Of a stretch of 33,384 nt of DNA, positions 17,157 through 27,034 are shown piece by piece. Location: positions 1 to 33,384 of the forward strand of contig JALSHU010000012.1 of the NCBI GenBank assembly GCA_026982075.1. The letters are read 5' to 3'. The stretch is from Sulfurovum sp. GTDB taxonomy: Bacteria > Campylobacterota > Campylobacteria > Campylobacterales > Sulfurovaceae. Both the position numbers and the translations under genes were made by a program. The notes under the pieces are model-generated. The model had not been told where the DNA came from, did not search any database, and saw nothing but the letters and a program-made list of their open reading frames with translations. Within the stretch, counting starts at the first letter, position 1; the number at the start of each line of letters is the position of its first letter.

Positions 17157-18397
17157 AAATAAACAACGTTACATTTAAATCACTCTTTACCTCAAATAGC
17201 ATGTATATCGCCTATGGCTTTTTGATTTTTGCACTCATTGGGATGATAGATGTTTTTTATGGACGATATTTCCTACCTTCTGCGACAGCTTTTGATGCTG
17301 GCTTAAACCCAGCAAGTAGAGAAGTTGCAGAAGCAATGAAAGTAGCTGTCTTTGGAAATGGTGGGGAAGTAAAAAGAGAAGCACCCTGGTCACTTTATAT
17401 TGTTAATTATATGTATATGATTTATGTAGGTTCTGGCATTATTTTCATTGTTGCTTGTGCAGAGTTACTCTCTATCTCCCTCATCAAAAAAACAGCGGCA
17501 GGTTTTCTTACATTGGGATTGGCCATGATTGTTGCAGGACTCTTTACCCTCCTGATGGATTTGAATATTTTACATCTTCCCAGTATGTTGTTTTCTCCTA
17601 ATATTAAATCTGGGATGTGGTTAATGCTACCCTTATATTTTATTTATATACCTCTTATAGTCTTTAAAATCTATCTTATTTTGAGCAATAACAAAAAATG
17701 GGGAAAACACATAAGTATTTTTATACTACTCCTTAGTCTTATTGTAGAAGTTTTAGAGTTTTATATTCAAGCAAAACTTTTTAATATGAACGAAGCTAGG
17801 AACCTTTGGACTACTTACCCCTTTTTAACCCTATACTTTATGGTCTCATCCTTTGCAGCATCAGCTGCTATAATGGTCTTTTACACCTATCTTACATATA
17901 GGAACAAAGATAGAACACAATGTTATGACTTAATGGCACTCATACAAAAGATAACACTCTATATGGTCATAGCACTGGGCGTGTATGAAGCAACCGCTTA
18001 TCTTTTCATTGACAAGCGATGGGCTGAAATTATTCTGTTTGGTGATTTTAAATTGTATTTTTATCTCTATCTTACTTTGGCTGTAGGTATTCCATTTATT
18101 GTTCTCTTTCAACATTCTATTCATAACTACTATAAAATACTTGCTTCAATCTCCATCATTGTTGGTACCTATTTAGGAAAAATCATTTTTGTCTATGGAG
18201 GAAATGCCTATCCAATGAGTGATAGATTTGGGGTAGGCTTTGAGAAATATGGAGAATACACACCCCTTCGGGATATCATTTTCTTTATGCCCTCATTTGG
18301 AGAAATAGCTGTAGTGGTCGGTTCTATCGGTATTGTCATTTTAGTTTATAGCATCATTGATATATATTTTTCTGTTTCTAAAATGAGGAATGAATGA
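17135..18397 (+). CDS. psrC: NrfD/PsrC-type integral membrane quinone-interacting subunit
   Basis: Multiple hydrophobic TM segments; overlaps psrB by 22 nt; syntenic with psrAB. Confidence 0.8.
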   Translation: MASNAGVKINNVTFKSLFTSNSMYIAYGFLIFALIGMIDVFYGRYFLPSATAFDAGLNPASREVAEAMKVAVFGNGGEVKREAPWSLYIVNYMYMIYVGSGIIFIVACAELLSISLIKKTAAGFLTLGLAMIVAGLFTLLMDLNILHLPSMLFSPNIKSGMWLMLPLYFIYIPLIVFKIYLILSNNKKWGKHISIFILLLSLIVEVLEFYIQAKLFNMNEARNLWTTYPFLTLYFMVSSFAASAAIMVFYTYLTYRNKDRTQCYDLMALIQKITLYMVIALGVYEATAYLFIDKRWAEIILFGDFKLYFYLYLTLAVGIPFIVLFQHSIHNYYKILASISIIVGTYLGKIIFVYGGNAYPMSDRFGVGFEKYGEYTPLRDIIFFMPSFGEIAVVVGSIGIVILVYSIIDIYFSVSKMRNE

Positions 18398-18501
18398 AAT
18401 ATGTAGGTATTTTACTCTCAATAGGTGAGAAGAAGTCCATGAATCACATAAAAGAAGAATTAAAACTGTACTTTTTCAAAGTACAGTCCAACACCTCATA
18501 A
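18394..18501 (+). CDS. Possible 35-aa small ORF overlapping the psrC stop (ATGA)
   Basis: MKYVGILLSIGEKKSMNHIKEELKLYFFKVQSNTS; 4-nt ATGA overlap suggests translational coupling; no recognised family. Confidence 0.3.
   Translation: MKYVGILLSIGEKKSMNHIKEELKLYFFKVQSNTS
18465..18487 (-). terminator. Perfect 10-bp hairpin between psrC and hup, terminator-like on the minus strand
   Basis: ACTGTACTTT-TTC-AAAGTACAGT; on the minus strand followed by TTTTAATTCTTCTTTTATG. Confidence 0.5.
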
Positions 18502-18520
18502 TTATGTTACTTAAAATTTA

Positions 18521-18802
18521 CTATGCGTTTGCAACAGCATCTTTAAGTGTTTTACCTATTTTAAATTTAGGTGCAGTATGTGCTGCTTTTGTATAGGTTT
18601 TATCTGTTCCTGGAACTTTACCAGATTTTTCTGCTACATCTACTGTAGAAAAAGTACCAAACCCTACCAAAGAGACAGTCTCTTTTTTTACCAATGCTTC
18701 TGTTACTGATGCAATAAATGCTTTTACTGCTCTTTCTGCTGCTGCTTTACTTTCGAACTCGCCATTTTTTTGTACTAGTTCTACGAAATCTGATTTTGTC
18801 AT
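18521..18802 (-). CDS. HU family DNA-binding protein
   Basis: MTKSDFVELVQKNGEFESKAAAERAVKAFIASVTEALVKKETVSLVGFGTFSTVDVAEKSGKVPGTDKTYTKAAHTAPKFKIGKTLKDAV. Confidence 0.93.
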   Translation of the reverse strand: MTKSDFVELVQKNGEFESKAAAERAVKAFIASVTEALVKKETVSLVGFGTFSTVDVAEKSGKVPGTDKTYTKAAHTAPKFKIGKTLKDAVANA

Positions 18803-18936
18803 TACTTCTTCCTTTAGTTTTAAAATTAAGATATATTCATTATAACACAATAAACTCTTAAGAAAAGCTAAAGAACCCTATAAATTGTCCTAAATTTTTC
18901 ATATTTATAAAAAAATCTAGTATATACGTCTCATTA

Positions 18937-19629
18937 TTACATTTTTTCTACAAGTTTGACCGCATCATAAGCATCTTTTTTTATAAAATCTGCATACTCT
19001 TCAAAATCTTCTACCTTCCCATAACCACACAATACACCTATGCTACCAATATTTGCATCATATGCTGACAATATATCTGCACTGGTATCCCCAATCATAT
19101 ATGCGATTCTCCCAAAACGGTAGTCGAGTGCTTTTAAGGCCTTCACAACAGGTTCAGAATCTGGTTTAGGATACTCTACCTCTTCTCTGCCTATAAGTAC
19201 ATCAAAATATTTCATCAAATCAAAATGCTCAAGCAGTACACGTGAATACTCACTTGTTTTGGTTGTCACTACTCCAAGACGTGCATATACGTGTGCTGCT
19301 TCTATCGCTTCTTTTGCCCGTGGAAGTAATACTGTTTTTTTTGTATGTATAGTTCGGTAATGTTCCTTATATGCTTTTACATATACCATTGCTTTTGTTT
19401 CATCGACCCCAAGCTTCATAAACATAACATCTAAGGGCAACCCTATAAGCGACTTAATACTGTCATGATCTGGAACATTTTCACCAAACGAGGTATATGC
19501 ATTTTCAAAACTCTCCAAAATGGCTTCAGTTGAGTCTATAAGTGTACCATCCAAATCAAAGAGTACAATTTTACCCTTTATGCCGTCTTCTTTCATTGTA
19601 TATATAGTGCTTGAGGACATCTCATCCAA
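18937..19629 (-). CDS. HAD-superfamily hydrolase (phosphoglycolate phosphatase-like)
   Basis: IVLFDLDGTLIDSTEAI...GVVTTKTSEY...YPKPDSEPVVKAL...YMIGDTSADILSAYDANIGSIGVLCGYG. Confidence 0.88.
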   Translation of the reverse strand: MDEMSSSTIYTMKEDGIKGKIVLFDLDGTLIDSTEAILESFENAYTSFGENVPDHDSIKSLIGLPLDVMFMKLGVDETKAMVYVKAYKEHYRTIHTKKTVLLPRAKEAIEAAHVYARLGVVTTKTSEYSRVLLEHFDLMKYFDVLIGREEVEYPKPDSEPVVKALKALDYRFGRIAYMIGDTSADILSAYDANIGSIGVLCGYGKVEDFEEYADFIKKDAYDAVKLVEKM

Positions 19630-19825
19630 TCCTTAATTCATATTTTAGAAACTTTTAAACGAATCAAAACTTCTACTATACCTCGCATCATACCCAGAAT
19701 TTATAAAGTTAACTTTTCAATACCAATTGACTAAATTTAAAATGTAAATATTCCTGTTAAATTACATTATAGAATAAAGTTTTTTAAAAAATCTGTGAAA
19801 AAATCTGAAGGCTTAGCTAAGAAGG

Positions 19826-19910
19826 TGGTGCGTCAGAGAGGATTTGAACCTCCACACCCGTAGGGCACTACCCCCTCAAGGTAGCGTGTCTACCGTTCCA
19901 CCACTGACGC
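19826..19910 (-). tRNA. tRNA-Leu (anticodon GAG), CCA encoded
   Basis: Minus strand GCGTCAG TG GTGGAACGGTAGACAC G CTACC TTGAGGG GGTAG ... long variable arm TGCCCTACGGGT ... GGAGGTTCAAATCCTC CTGACGC A CCA. Confidence 0.95.
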
Positions 19911-19982
19911 ATATAGACTAAAATAGTTTAAAGTACTATTTGAAACTTATAATAAATTTTAACAATAAATGAGGGGTTTAAA

Positions 19983-20010
19983 GTTGTGAAGGGATTATAT
20001 CCCTCACAAC
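19983..20010 (-). terminator. Hairpin downstream of atpE
   Basis: Minus strand GTTGTGAGGGA-TATAA-TCCCTTCACAAC then TTTAAACC; strong stem, short U-run. Confidence 0.5.
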
Positions 20011-20028
20011 CTTTTAATGTCTTTAAGA

Positions 20029-20340
20029 TTAACCTAAAAATGGGTTAGCGTAAAGAGCGATAAGTGCAATTACCAATGTATAGATAACTTGCGCTTCAAT
20101 CATTGCAAGAGCGATGAACATTGTAGTCATTAGTTTACCACCAAGACCTGGATTTCTAGCAGTACCCGCGATAGTAGCCGCAGCAGTATTACCCATACCA
20201 ACAGCTCCACCAAGAGCAGCAAGACCAAGACCAACACCAGCAGCAACTACTGAGTATGCTTTAATCATAGATTCACCATCTGCTTCACCAGCAAATGCAA
20301 CAGCACCAAGTGCTAAGAAAAGTAAGAAAAACTTTTTCAT
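20029..20340 (-). CDS. atpE: F0F1 ATP synthase subunit c
   Basis: Two-TM hairpin: GVGLGLAALGGAVGMGNTAAATIAGTARNPGLGGKLMTTMFIALAMIEAQVIYTLVIALIALYANPF. Confidence 0.95.
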   Translation of the reverse strand: MKKFFLLFLALGAVAFAGEADGESMIKAYSVVAAGVGLGLAALGGAVGMGNTAAATIAGTARNPGLGGKLMTTMFIALAMIEAQVIYTLVIALIALYANPFLG

Positions 20341-20524
20341 TTTAATATCCTTTAAGTTAATAGAGTTTAAGTCTCTTCGACTGTTTTATAAAGTCTGTTC
20401 GGATAGCGTAAACAATGTTACCATTGCCAACAACCACATAAATGCAAGCTGTTTCCCTACTAATTACTTTTTATAAACGTGAAAGTATAACTAAAAATGA
20501 TTTAATTTATACTAAAAACACTAC

Positions 20525-21319
20525 CTACTCAACCTTTGTATTTTCTTCTAATTTTATATTTTCAGGATCCATGAGACTTTCTAAATCCGCATGTGCAAAG
20601 ATTTGTTGAAGCAGTTGTCCTTTATCAAGATTAAGTGGCTCAAAAGTATGGTCTTCCAAAAGCTCAACAAACTCAAAAATCTCTTTTGTAATGTTAAACT
20701 CACCTTCTATAATGTTTAACTTTTTAAAATGTTTTAAAATCGCTTGAGTTGTTTTGTTTGGACTTTGTTCTAGCTCATGATATCCAAAGGCTATCACATA
20801 AACGCCTGCATCACAGGCTGATTCGATGAAATTTTGTATTCTTCTTAACTCGATATCCTCTGTAGGAAAGTTTTTCAGGTTAAGTAGTACTACATGGTAG
20901 GTCTCTTTAAGTTTTGATTTTTGGTTATGTTCTGTAATATTCGGTCTGTTACAGCATAACAATTCATTATGACGTGAGACAATAGTCTTTTCAAGGTTCT
21001 CAAAAAGGTCTGTCATCATCTCAGGATTATATGCTGTTTGGTAAAGTTCAATATGTTGTAACGTAGAGAGTGAATAAAACTTCTTTTTACCAAAGTCAAA
21101 CATGTCTACCTTCAAACTTCCATGAGGTAGACTAGAGAGTAATTCTAAACAAAGGCCTTCGAGTAAAGCATCTGCTTTTGCTTCAGATGCTTTATCATAT
21201 AGCAAACAAAACCCACCATCACTTGTATGTGTATATAAAGGTATTGTATTATTACCCTTGATTAAATCCCCAAGGTGAAACCCCCAAGGGAATGCATAAC
21301 GTTCATCTTTTTCTATCAT
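20525..21319 (-). CDS. Uncharacterised protein resembling a non-catalytic FtsK/SpoIIIE-like ATPase module
   Basis: GGFCLLYDKASEAKADALLEGLCLELLSSLPHGSLKVDMFDFGKKKFYSL...LFENLEKTIVSRHNELL...YHVVLLNLKNFPTEDIELRRIQNFIESACDAGVYVIAFG; pattern similar to FtsK-like segments but no Walker A motif seen. Confidence 0.5.
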   Translation of the reverse strand: MIEKDERYAFPWGFHLGDLIKGNNTIPLYTHTSDGGFCLLYDKASEAKADALLEGLCLELLSSLPHGSLKVDMFDFGKKKFYSLSTLQHIELYQTAYNPEMMTDLFENLEKTIVSRHNELLCCNRPNITEHNQKSKLKETYHVVLLNLKNFPTEDIELRRIQNFIESACDAGVYVIAFGYHELEQSPNKTTQAILKHFKKLNIIEGEFNITKEIFEFVELLEDHTFEPLNLDKGQLLQQIFAHADLESLMDPENIKLEENTKVE

Positions 21320-21347
21320 AGTTATTTCTACTCGCTTTTCTATATAT

Positions 21348-23480
21348 TTACGCTAAAAAATCTGGTGTGGCTAATTCCACCTTTTTACCTTTTTGTTCCA
21401 TCACAACAACAGTAATGGAGTCACCTTCATTATATCGTTCAGAGAGGTTATCCACACGCTCTTTCGCAACCTTTGAAATATGAAGTAATGCATCAAAACC
21501 ATCTGGCATTTCTACAAAAAGTCCAAAATCAACAATACGTTTTACTTTACCTTCATAACTCTCACCTACTTTATATTCCATCTGTTTTTTTACAGGGGCA
21601 GAAGCAAGGCTTTCGATATGTTCTCTTGCAGCTGATACTTTTGTTTTATCTCCACCAGATACTTTTACCCCACCTACATCACGATCAAGATCAACACTTA
21701 CTTCAAATTTTTCAATAATACCGCGAATCGTCGCTCCTGCTTTCCCTATAATATCTACTATTTTAGAAGGGTGGATAGTAAAATGTTCTGTACTTGGAAG
21801 TGCTTCACTTGTTTGAATATTCTTCATCGCATTTTCCATGAGATCTAAAATATGATTTTTCCCTTGACGTGCTTGCATCAATGCTTCTTTAAGTATGGAA
21901 AGGTCAACACCCCCTAAAGTAATATCCATTTGCAGCGCTGTAATACCGTGTCTCGTTCCTGCCACTTTAAAGTCCATATCTCCATCATGGTCTTCAAGTC
22001 CCATAATATCTGTAAGTACAGCATACTTACCATTTTCATGTACAAGTCCCATAGCAATCCCTGCAACAAGATCTGTCGTTTCAACTTCAGCTGCACGTAA
22101 TGCCAATGATCCCCCACAAATGGTTGCCATAGACGAAGATCCGTTAGATTCTAAAATCTCAGAGACCAAACGAATACTACCATCGTAATCTAACGGTATC
22201 GTAGATTCCATTGCTTTCTTACCAAGATTACCATGTCCTAACTCTCGACGTCCTGGTGCACCTATGAACTTAGCTTCTCCTACAGAATACCCTGGGAAAT
22301 TATAATGTACCATAAACCTTTCAGTCTGTGCTGTACTTTTAGTGATAAGTTCATACATTTGTGCGTCTTTTTTATCCCCTAATGTTACAGTCACCAACGC
22401 TTGTGTCTGTCCCCTTGTAAAAAGACAAGAGCCATGTACTGATGGTAATATATTGGTCTCTATACTAATGTCTCTCACTTCATCTAAGGCTCTACCGTCT
22501 GCACGAATATTGTGATCAATAATCATTGTTCGTACAGCTGTTTTTTTATAACGTTCAAGAACCTTCGCGACTACTTGTTTCTCTGTTGTGTTCCCCTCCG
22601 CTTCTAACGCTTCTAAAATACGCTTACGTATTTTTTTAAGTTCAGAAGAACGTTCACTTTTTGCCATATGTGCTATAGCCTTTTTTACATCTTCTGCATA
22701 GTTGGTCTCAATGTAAGTATATAAAGTTTCATCAACTTTATCTTCAGTTATCTCTAATACCAATGGTTCTCTGATAAAAGGGGTAAATACATCAACATAT
22801 TCTTGTGTTGATACTTCAATGGCTTCTGAAGCCATCGCTATCACATCCACAAGTGCTTCTTCTGAAAATTCATTGGCATGCTGTTCATTCTCATCTTTTG
22901 ATGCTAAAGTTCGCATCTCTATCATGACAATATCTTTTCCCGAACCCACTACCAACAAATCCAATTCTGAGTCTTCTTGTTGTCTCAAGGTAGGGTTTAC
23001 CACTAAATTATCCCCTTCCGTACCTATCCTTACTGCTGCGATAGATGTTGAAACAGGTATATCTGAAACGAAAAGTGCTGCATTGGCAGCATGCAGTGCG
23101 GCAACTTGCATGTCTACATTTTCATCTGCACTCACAACCATGATAGAAATAGTCACAGGATAATGAAAGCCTTGAGGGAAGAGAGGACGTAAAGAACGAT
23201 CTACTATACGAGAGGTTAATGTTTCAAAATCACCTGGTTTTGTTTCTCTTTTGATAAAACCACCAGGAATTTTAGCCGCAGCATAAGACTTCTCCATATA
23301 TTGTACAGTTAACGGAAGAAAATCTTCATCCACAGCTTTTTCATCTATAGCAACTGCTGCAATGAGTACAGCTTTACCTTGTGTATACATCACTGCACCT
23401 GATGCCTGTTTTGCTATTTTATTAAATGTATATTTTTCTTCAAGATTATTTATATTAATCTCTACAATTTGTTCTTTCAT
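21348..23480 (-). CDS. pnp: Polynucleotide phosphorylase
   Basis: Two RNase PH domains, KH domain (IVDIIGKAGATIRGIIEKFEVSVDL) and S1 domain (GESYEGKVKRIVDFGLFVEMPDGFDALLHISKVA). Confidence 0.97.
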   Translation of the reverse strand: MKEQIVEININNLEEKYTFNKIAKQASGAVMYTQGKAVLIAAVAIDEKAVDEDFLPLTVQYMEKSYAAAKIPGGFIKRETKPGDFETLTSRIVDRSLRPLFPQGFHYPVTISIMVVSADENVDMQVAALHAANAALFVSDIPVSTSIAAVRIGTEGDNLVVNPTLRQQEDSELDLLVVGSGKDIVMIEMRTLASKDENEQHANEFSEEALVDVIAMASEAIEVSTQEYVDVFTPFIREPLVLEITEDKVDETLYTYIETNYAEDVKKAIAHMAKSERSSELKKIRKRILEALEAEGNTTEKQVVAKVLERYKKTAVRTMIIDHNIRADGRALDEVRDISIETNILPSVHGSCLFTRGQTQALVTVTLGDKKDAQMYELITKSTAQTERFMVHYNFPGYSVGEAKFIGAPGRRELGHGNLGKKAMESTIPLDYDGSIRLVSEILESNGSSSMATICGGSLALRAAEVETTDLVAGIAMGLVHENGKYAVLTDIMGLEDHDGDMDFKVAGTRHGITALQMDITLGGVDLSILKEALMQARQGKNHILDLMENAMKNIQTSEALPSTEHFTIHPSKIVDIIGKAGATIRGIIEKFEVSVDLDRDVGGVKVSGGDKTKVSAAREHIESLASAPVKKQMEYKVGESYEGKVKRIVDFGLFVEMPDGFDALLHISKVAKERVDNLSERYNEGDSITVVVMEQKGKKVELATPDFLA

Positions 23481-23513
23481 TTATCTTTGTGTCCTTTTTT
23501 TAATTAATCTACT

Positions 23514-24224
23514 TTAATTTACTAATGATTCACTCTTGTCTTCATTGTCGTATTCTATAGACATTTGTCTGTTCACTATCTCTTCAATCTCTTCAAAAGT
23601 CATTGGCTCAAAATTTTTATAATAGTATTCTATCGAAATATAGTCTTGTATCTTATGAGGGCAAAAGACACCATCACATACTGTCAGCAAATTTTGATAG
23701 ACCGTTTTATCCAAAATAGGTGTTGCTATATAAATATTTTTAGCTTCCCTGGCAATAACGGACTTTAATGCTACCATCATAGTAAGTCCAGTCTCAATAC
23801 ATTCATCTGCAAGCACAACATATTTTCCCTTAAGTGAAATAAGATCTTTTCCTTTACGATATTTATAGACATAGGCAAGTATTTCTTCCTCATATTTCCT
23901 ATGTGCTTCACTATAGACATAATCTTCATTGATTCCAAAAGAATCTATAAGGGCTTTATGCATCACTACTTCTTCCGTTTCTGATATCATGGCTATTGCT
24001 AATTCTGGATTATTAGGAGCCAGGATGGGTTCGGTTAAAAGTATATCCATTTGAGCATGTATTTTTTTTGCAATTTTATCAGCATAAAAAACACCTCCTT
24101 CGCTAACACCTATCACAACCGTTTCATGTTTTAAAAATAATTCTACAGGTATCGTTTCTAAAAGCTGTACTGAGGCATCTTTTGCATCTTCAAAATAATT
24201 TTTATTATCTATATCTTTGGGCAT
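23514..24224 (-). CDS. Phosphoribosyltransferase-family protein
   Basis: VIGVSEGGVFYADKIAKKIHAQMDILLTEPI...LKGKYVVLADECIETGLTMMVALKSV (PRPP-loop-like VVLADECIETG); AGGAG RBS 6 nt upstream of ATG 24224. Confidence 0.75.
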   Translation of the reverse strand: MPKDIDNKNYFEDAKDASVQLLETIPVELFLKHETVVIGVSEGGVFYADKIAKKIHAQMDILLTEPILAPNNPELAIAMISETEEVVMHKALIDSFGINEDYVYSEAHRKYEEEILAYVYKYRKGKDLISLKGKYVVLADECIETGLTMMVALKSVIAREAKNIYIATPILDKTVYQNLLTVCDGVFCPHKIQDYISIEYYYKNFEPMTFEEIEEIVNRQMSIEYDNEDKSESLVN

Positions 24225-24471
24225 GGTCTGCTCCTGGAAATTGTTTGGAAACTTCTTCTTCATCAAAAGTATAACGAAACTCTTCTATATACTTCATCAA
24301 TAACTGATATGCACTATTTAACTGCTCCATTTTCATAGCCTCACCCCCTAAGTCTGGGTGATTTTTTTTAGCAAGAAAGTGATACTGTCTTTTCACATCT
24401 TCTTTTGTAATCAGTTTAGGTAACCCCAAGGTATCCAAGGCATTTTCTATTTCTTCTATAGGACTAAGCAT
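24205..24471 (-). CDS. Small J-domain protein
   Basis: MLSPIEEIENALDTLGLPKLITKEDVKRQYHFLAKKNHPDLGGEAMKMEQLNSAYQLL with HPD motif. Confidence 0.9.
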   Translation of the reverse strand: MLSPIEEIENALDTLGLPKLITKEDVKRQYHFLAKKNHPDLGGEAMKMEQLNSAYQLLMKYIEEFRYTFDEEEVSKQFPGADHAQRYR

Positions 24472-26567
24472 TATCTTGTACCCACACTTCCTGCCACACC
24501 AGTTCCTGTGCCAACTCCACCAAAAGGTATAAACTGGAATTGTACAAAAAATGTATTAAGTGTTGTAAACCCTGTTGGTCTGGGAGTAATGTCTTGTCTA
24601 ATTGAGGCATCCACACTCCAGCAGTCTTGATGATATGAACCACCAAAGCGCCACTGTCGACTTGATGATTCCTCCACATTATATGTTAAACCTCCGTTGA
24701 ACGAAACCCTTTGATTATACATATAAGTAAACGACATATCAACATCATTTGCAGTACTTGCATTTGGTAAATCAGGTAAAACTTCTTTATATGTATGTCC
24801 CACAGAGAGACTATAATCAGCACCAGATAAACCTACACGTGTGGAAGACTCCCGAATCTTATCAAATTCATGAGAATATACTATATTACTATACATACTC
24901 CATCTACGCCAATTATACTGCATTTCATTACTCAAATCTGCTAACTTATAGTTTCTGCCAGGATAATATTTTTGTGAAAACCGTTGAAAAAACTTTAACC
25001 TCATATTTTTATCATAAAAATATTGACTAAAAGACAGATCAAATTGTTCTTCAGGTAAACCTACTGTAAAAAGCGCTTTTTGTTCTTCATCCAATAAAGA
25101 AAATTCAACAGGCGACTGATTTTCACTCCCTGGCTTCAGATAAGAAAGTGAAGGTTGGAACACATGAATAAAACTATCAAATTGTTTTGTCAAATCTGTA
25201 AATAATTTTGCTTTACTTATAGTACTATAATATTGAAAATCATCATATATAAAAGTACCATTTTTAAAAAAGAATTTAGAATAGAAGAACTCTTCTCCTA
25301 GAGATATACTCATAAAGTCATCAAAAAATGAAGTTGTAAATTCTATAGGTATACGTACTTCTGCCTGACGCATAGTTGTGCCTTTTTTCCTATCAAAATT
25401 ATTTACTTTTAAATCTGCACTGTATGTTAGATTGTTCCAAAGAAAATGTTGTAAATATTTATGTCCTTGTATAGAAGGCAATATCTGTATTGTTTCATCC
25501 TGATCAACATTATTTCGTGTATCAATAAAGTATTTGGCATTTAAACCCATATAATAATCATTATTATATGCAAAATAATTTACACGAGATTCTTGTAAAG
25601 GAGTAAGACCAAAGTGGCTCAGGTTATTTTGTTGTAAATTAAGATAGTCAATATCATTTAAAAAAGTAGTATTAACATACAAACCATCTGTAAAACCTTT
25701 AGGGAGTATGCTAGGAAACACTTTTGAAGATTCATAATTAAATTCAAAACCATAATGACTATCATTGGGTAAGTTTTGTTGTTCTACATAACTTTGATTA
25801 TCTTTAAAATATCCTATCCTCATAGTTCCAGCAGAATAAGCACTATCAACAAAACGCAATGTAGAATATATACCTACCGATCGTGAAGTGCGTATTTGTG
25901 GGTTGAACTCCATATCCACACTGTCAGATATAGCCCAAAAAATAGGCTGTTCATACAAAAATCCTTCTAAGTCCGTATATCCAAAACCCGGAAATAATAA
26001 TCCTGAACTTCTTTCCTTATGTGTAGAAAATGCCAAGTATGGTGTATAGAGTAATGGTATATCCAAAAAATAAATTTTTGCATCATACACTTTCATATAC
26101 TTATCTTGACTATCATATACAGAACGATCAAAAACCATTGTCCACAATGGATCTTCTATCTCACATGAAGAGAGCATACTTTGTCCAAATGTATAATTTC
26201 CATCAACACGATGCGCCTTGTCTGCTAAAAGCCATACATCATTTTGACTCGAAAAAAAAAGTTTTTCAAAATGTACTTCTTTCGTATCTGTTTGAATTTC
26301 CATATGATTTGTATGTTCTTTTGTACCCTGATAACCTATCATTTCAACATTGCCATCTAAAATAAGTAATTTGGTTTTTTTGTTATACACTGCTGTGGAA
26401 GCTTTGATAACAGCGTCATCATAATACACCACCACACCTTCACTCGCTTCTACTGTCTCATTTGTTGTATGTAACGATTTAGCAGTAACCTCTATCTTGT
26501 TACCCTGCGCATACAAAAACCATGTAAGCAAACCAATAACAATAAAAAACTTGTACAGTCTAAACAT
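24471..26567 (-). CDS. lptD: LPS-assembly protein LptD
   Basis: N-terminal OstA-like domain (VTAKSLHTTNETVEASEGVVVYYDDAVIKASTAVYNKKTKLLILDGNVEM) and long beta-barrel with CSVDASIRQDITPRPTGF. Confidence 0.9.
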   Translation of the reverse strand: MFRLYKFFIVIGLLTWFLYAQGNKIEVTAKSLHTTNETVEASEGVVVYYDDAVIKASTAVYNKKTKLLILDGNVEMIGYQGTKEHTNHMEIQTDTKEVHFEKLFFSSQNDVWLLADKAHRVDGNYTFGQSMLSSCEIEDPLWTMVFDRSVYDSQDKYMKVYDAKIYFLDIPLLYTPYLAFSTHKERSSGLLFPGFGYTDLEGFLYEQPIFWAISDSVDMEFNPQIRTSRSVGIYSTLRFVDSAYSAGTMRIGYFKDNQSYVEQQNLPNDSHYGFEFNYESSKVFPSILPKGFTDGLYVNTTFLNDIDYLNLQQNNLSHFGLTPLQESRVNYFAYNNDYYMGLNAKYFIDTRNNVDQDETIQILPSIQGHKYLQHFLWNNLTYSADLKVNNFDRKKGTTMRQAEVRIPIEFTTSFFDDFMSISLGEEFFYSKFFFKNGTFIYDDFQYYSTISKAKLFTDLTKQFDSFIHVFQPSLSYLKPGSENQSPVEFSLLDEEQKALFTVGLPEEQFDLSFSQYFYDKNMRLKFFQRFSQKYYPGRNYKLADLSNEMQYNWRRWSMYSNIVYSHEFDKIRESSTRVGLSGADYSLSVGHTYKEVLPDLPNASTANDVDMSFTYMYNQRVSFNGGLTYNVEESSSRQWRFGGSYHQDCWSVDASIRQDITPRPTGFTTLNTFFVQFQFIPFGGVGTGTGVAGSVGTR

Positions 26568-27024
26568 CTATCACTACACAATGTGTCAATTTATCATGTA
26601 AAGTTTGTTTAAGTGGGAGAAAAAAAGCTACAAGGAATCCTAAATAAAAGACTACTTCACTGGTGATACGTAACGATGCTCTTAAAAAAGATTTATACAA
26701 TGTGAGGTTCTCTCCATCAAGTAGAGATATAGCTTTTATTTTCATCATATACTTACCCAAAGTCATACCATTTTGCCATATAAAAATGGTATGATATAAA
26801 ATTTTCAATGCAATAATCAGTAATAAATTATTGACTGAAAACTGATGCATCTCTTGTTTGAAAATTTCTATCGATTCTTCCGTTATTATAGTAGGCAAAT
26901 GTCCTGTAATTGTCATCAGTTGTTCATAAAAAATCACAAATAATAAAAGAGCTATGACAATATCATCTATCACAAAAGCAAAAGCCCTTTTTTTTGTATT
27001 TGCAATCGCTAAGGAGTCAGACAT
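26560..27024 (-). CDS. RDD family membrane protein
   Basis: KKRAFAFVIDDIVIALLLFVIFYE...WQNGMTLGKYMMKIKAISLLDGENLTLYKSFLRASLR...FLPLKQTLHDKLTHCVVI. Confidence 0.9.
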   Translation of the reverse strand: MSDSLAIANTKKRAFAFVIDDIVIALLLFVIFYEQLMTITGHLPTIITEESIEIFKQEMHQFSVNNLLLIIALKILYHTIFIWQNGMTLGKYMMKIKAISLLDGENLTLYKSFLRASLRITSEVVFYLGFLVAFFLPLKQTLHDKLTHCVVIDV

Positions 27025-27034
27025 ATACCGTATC

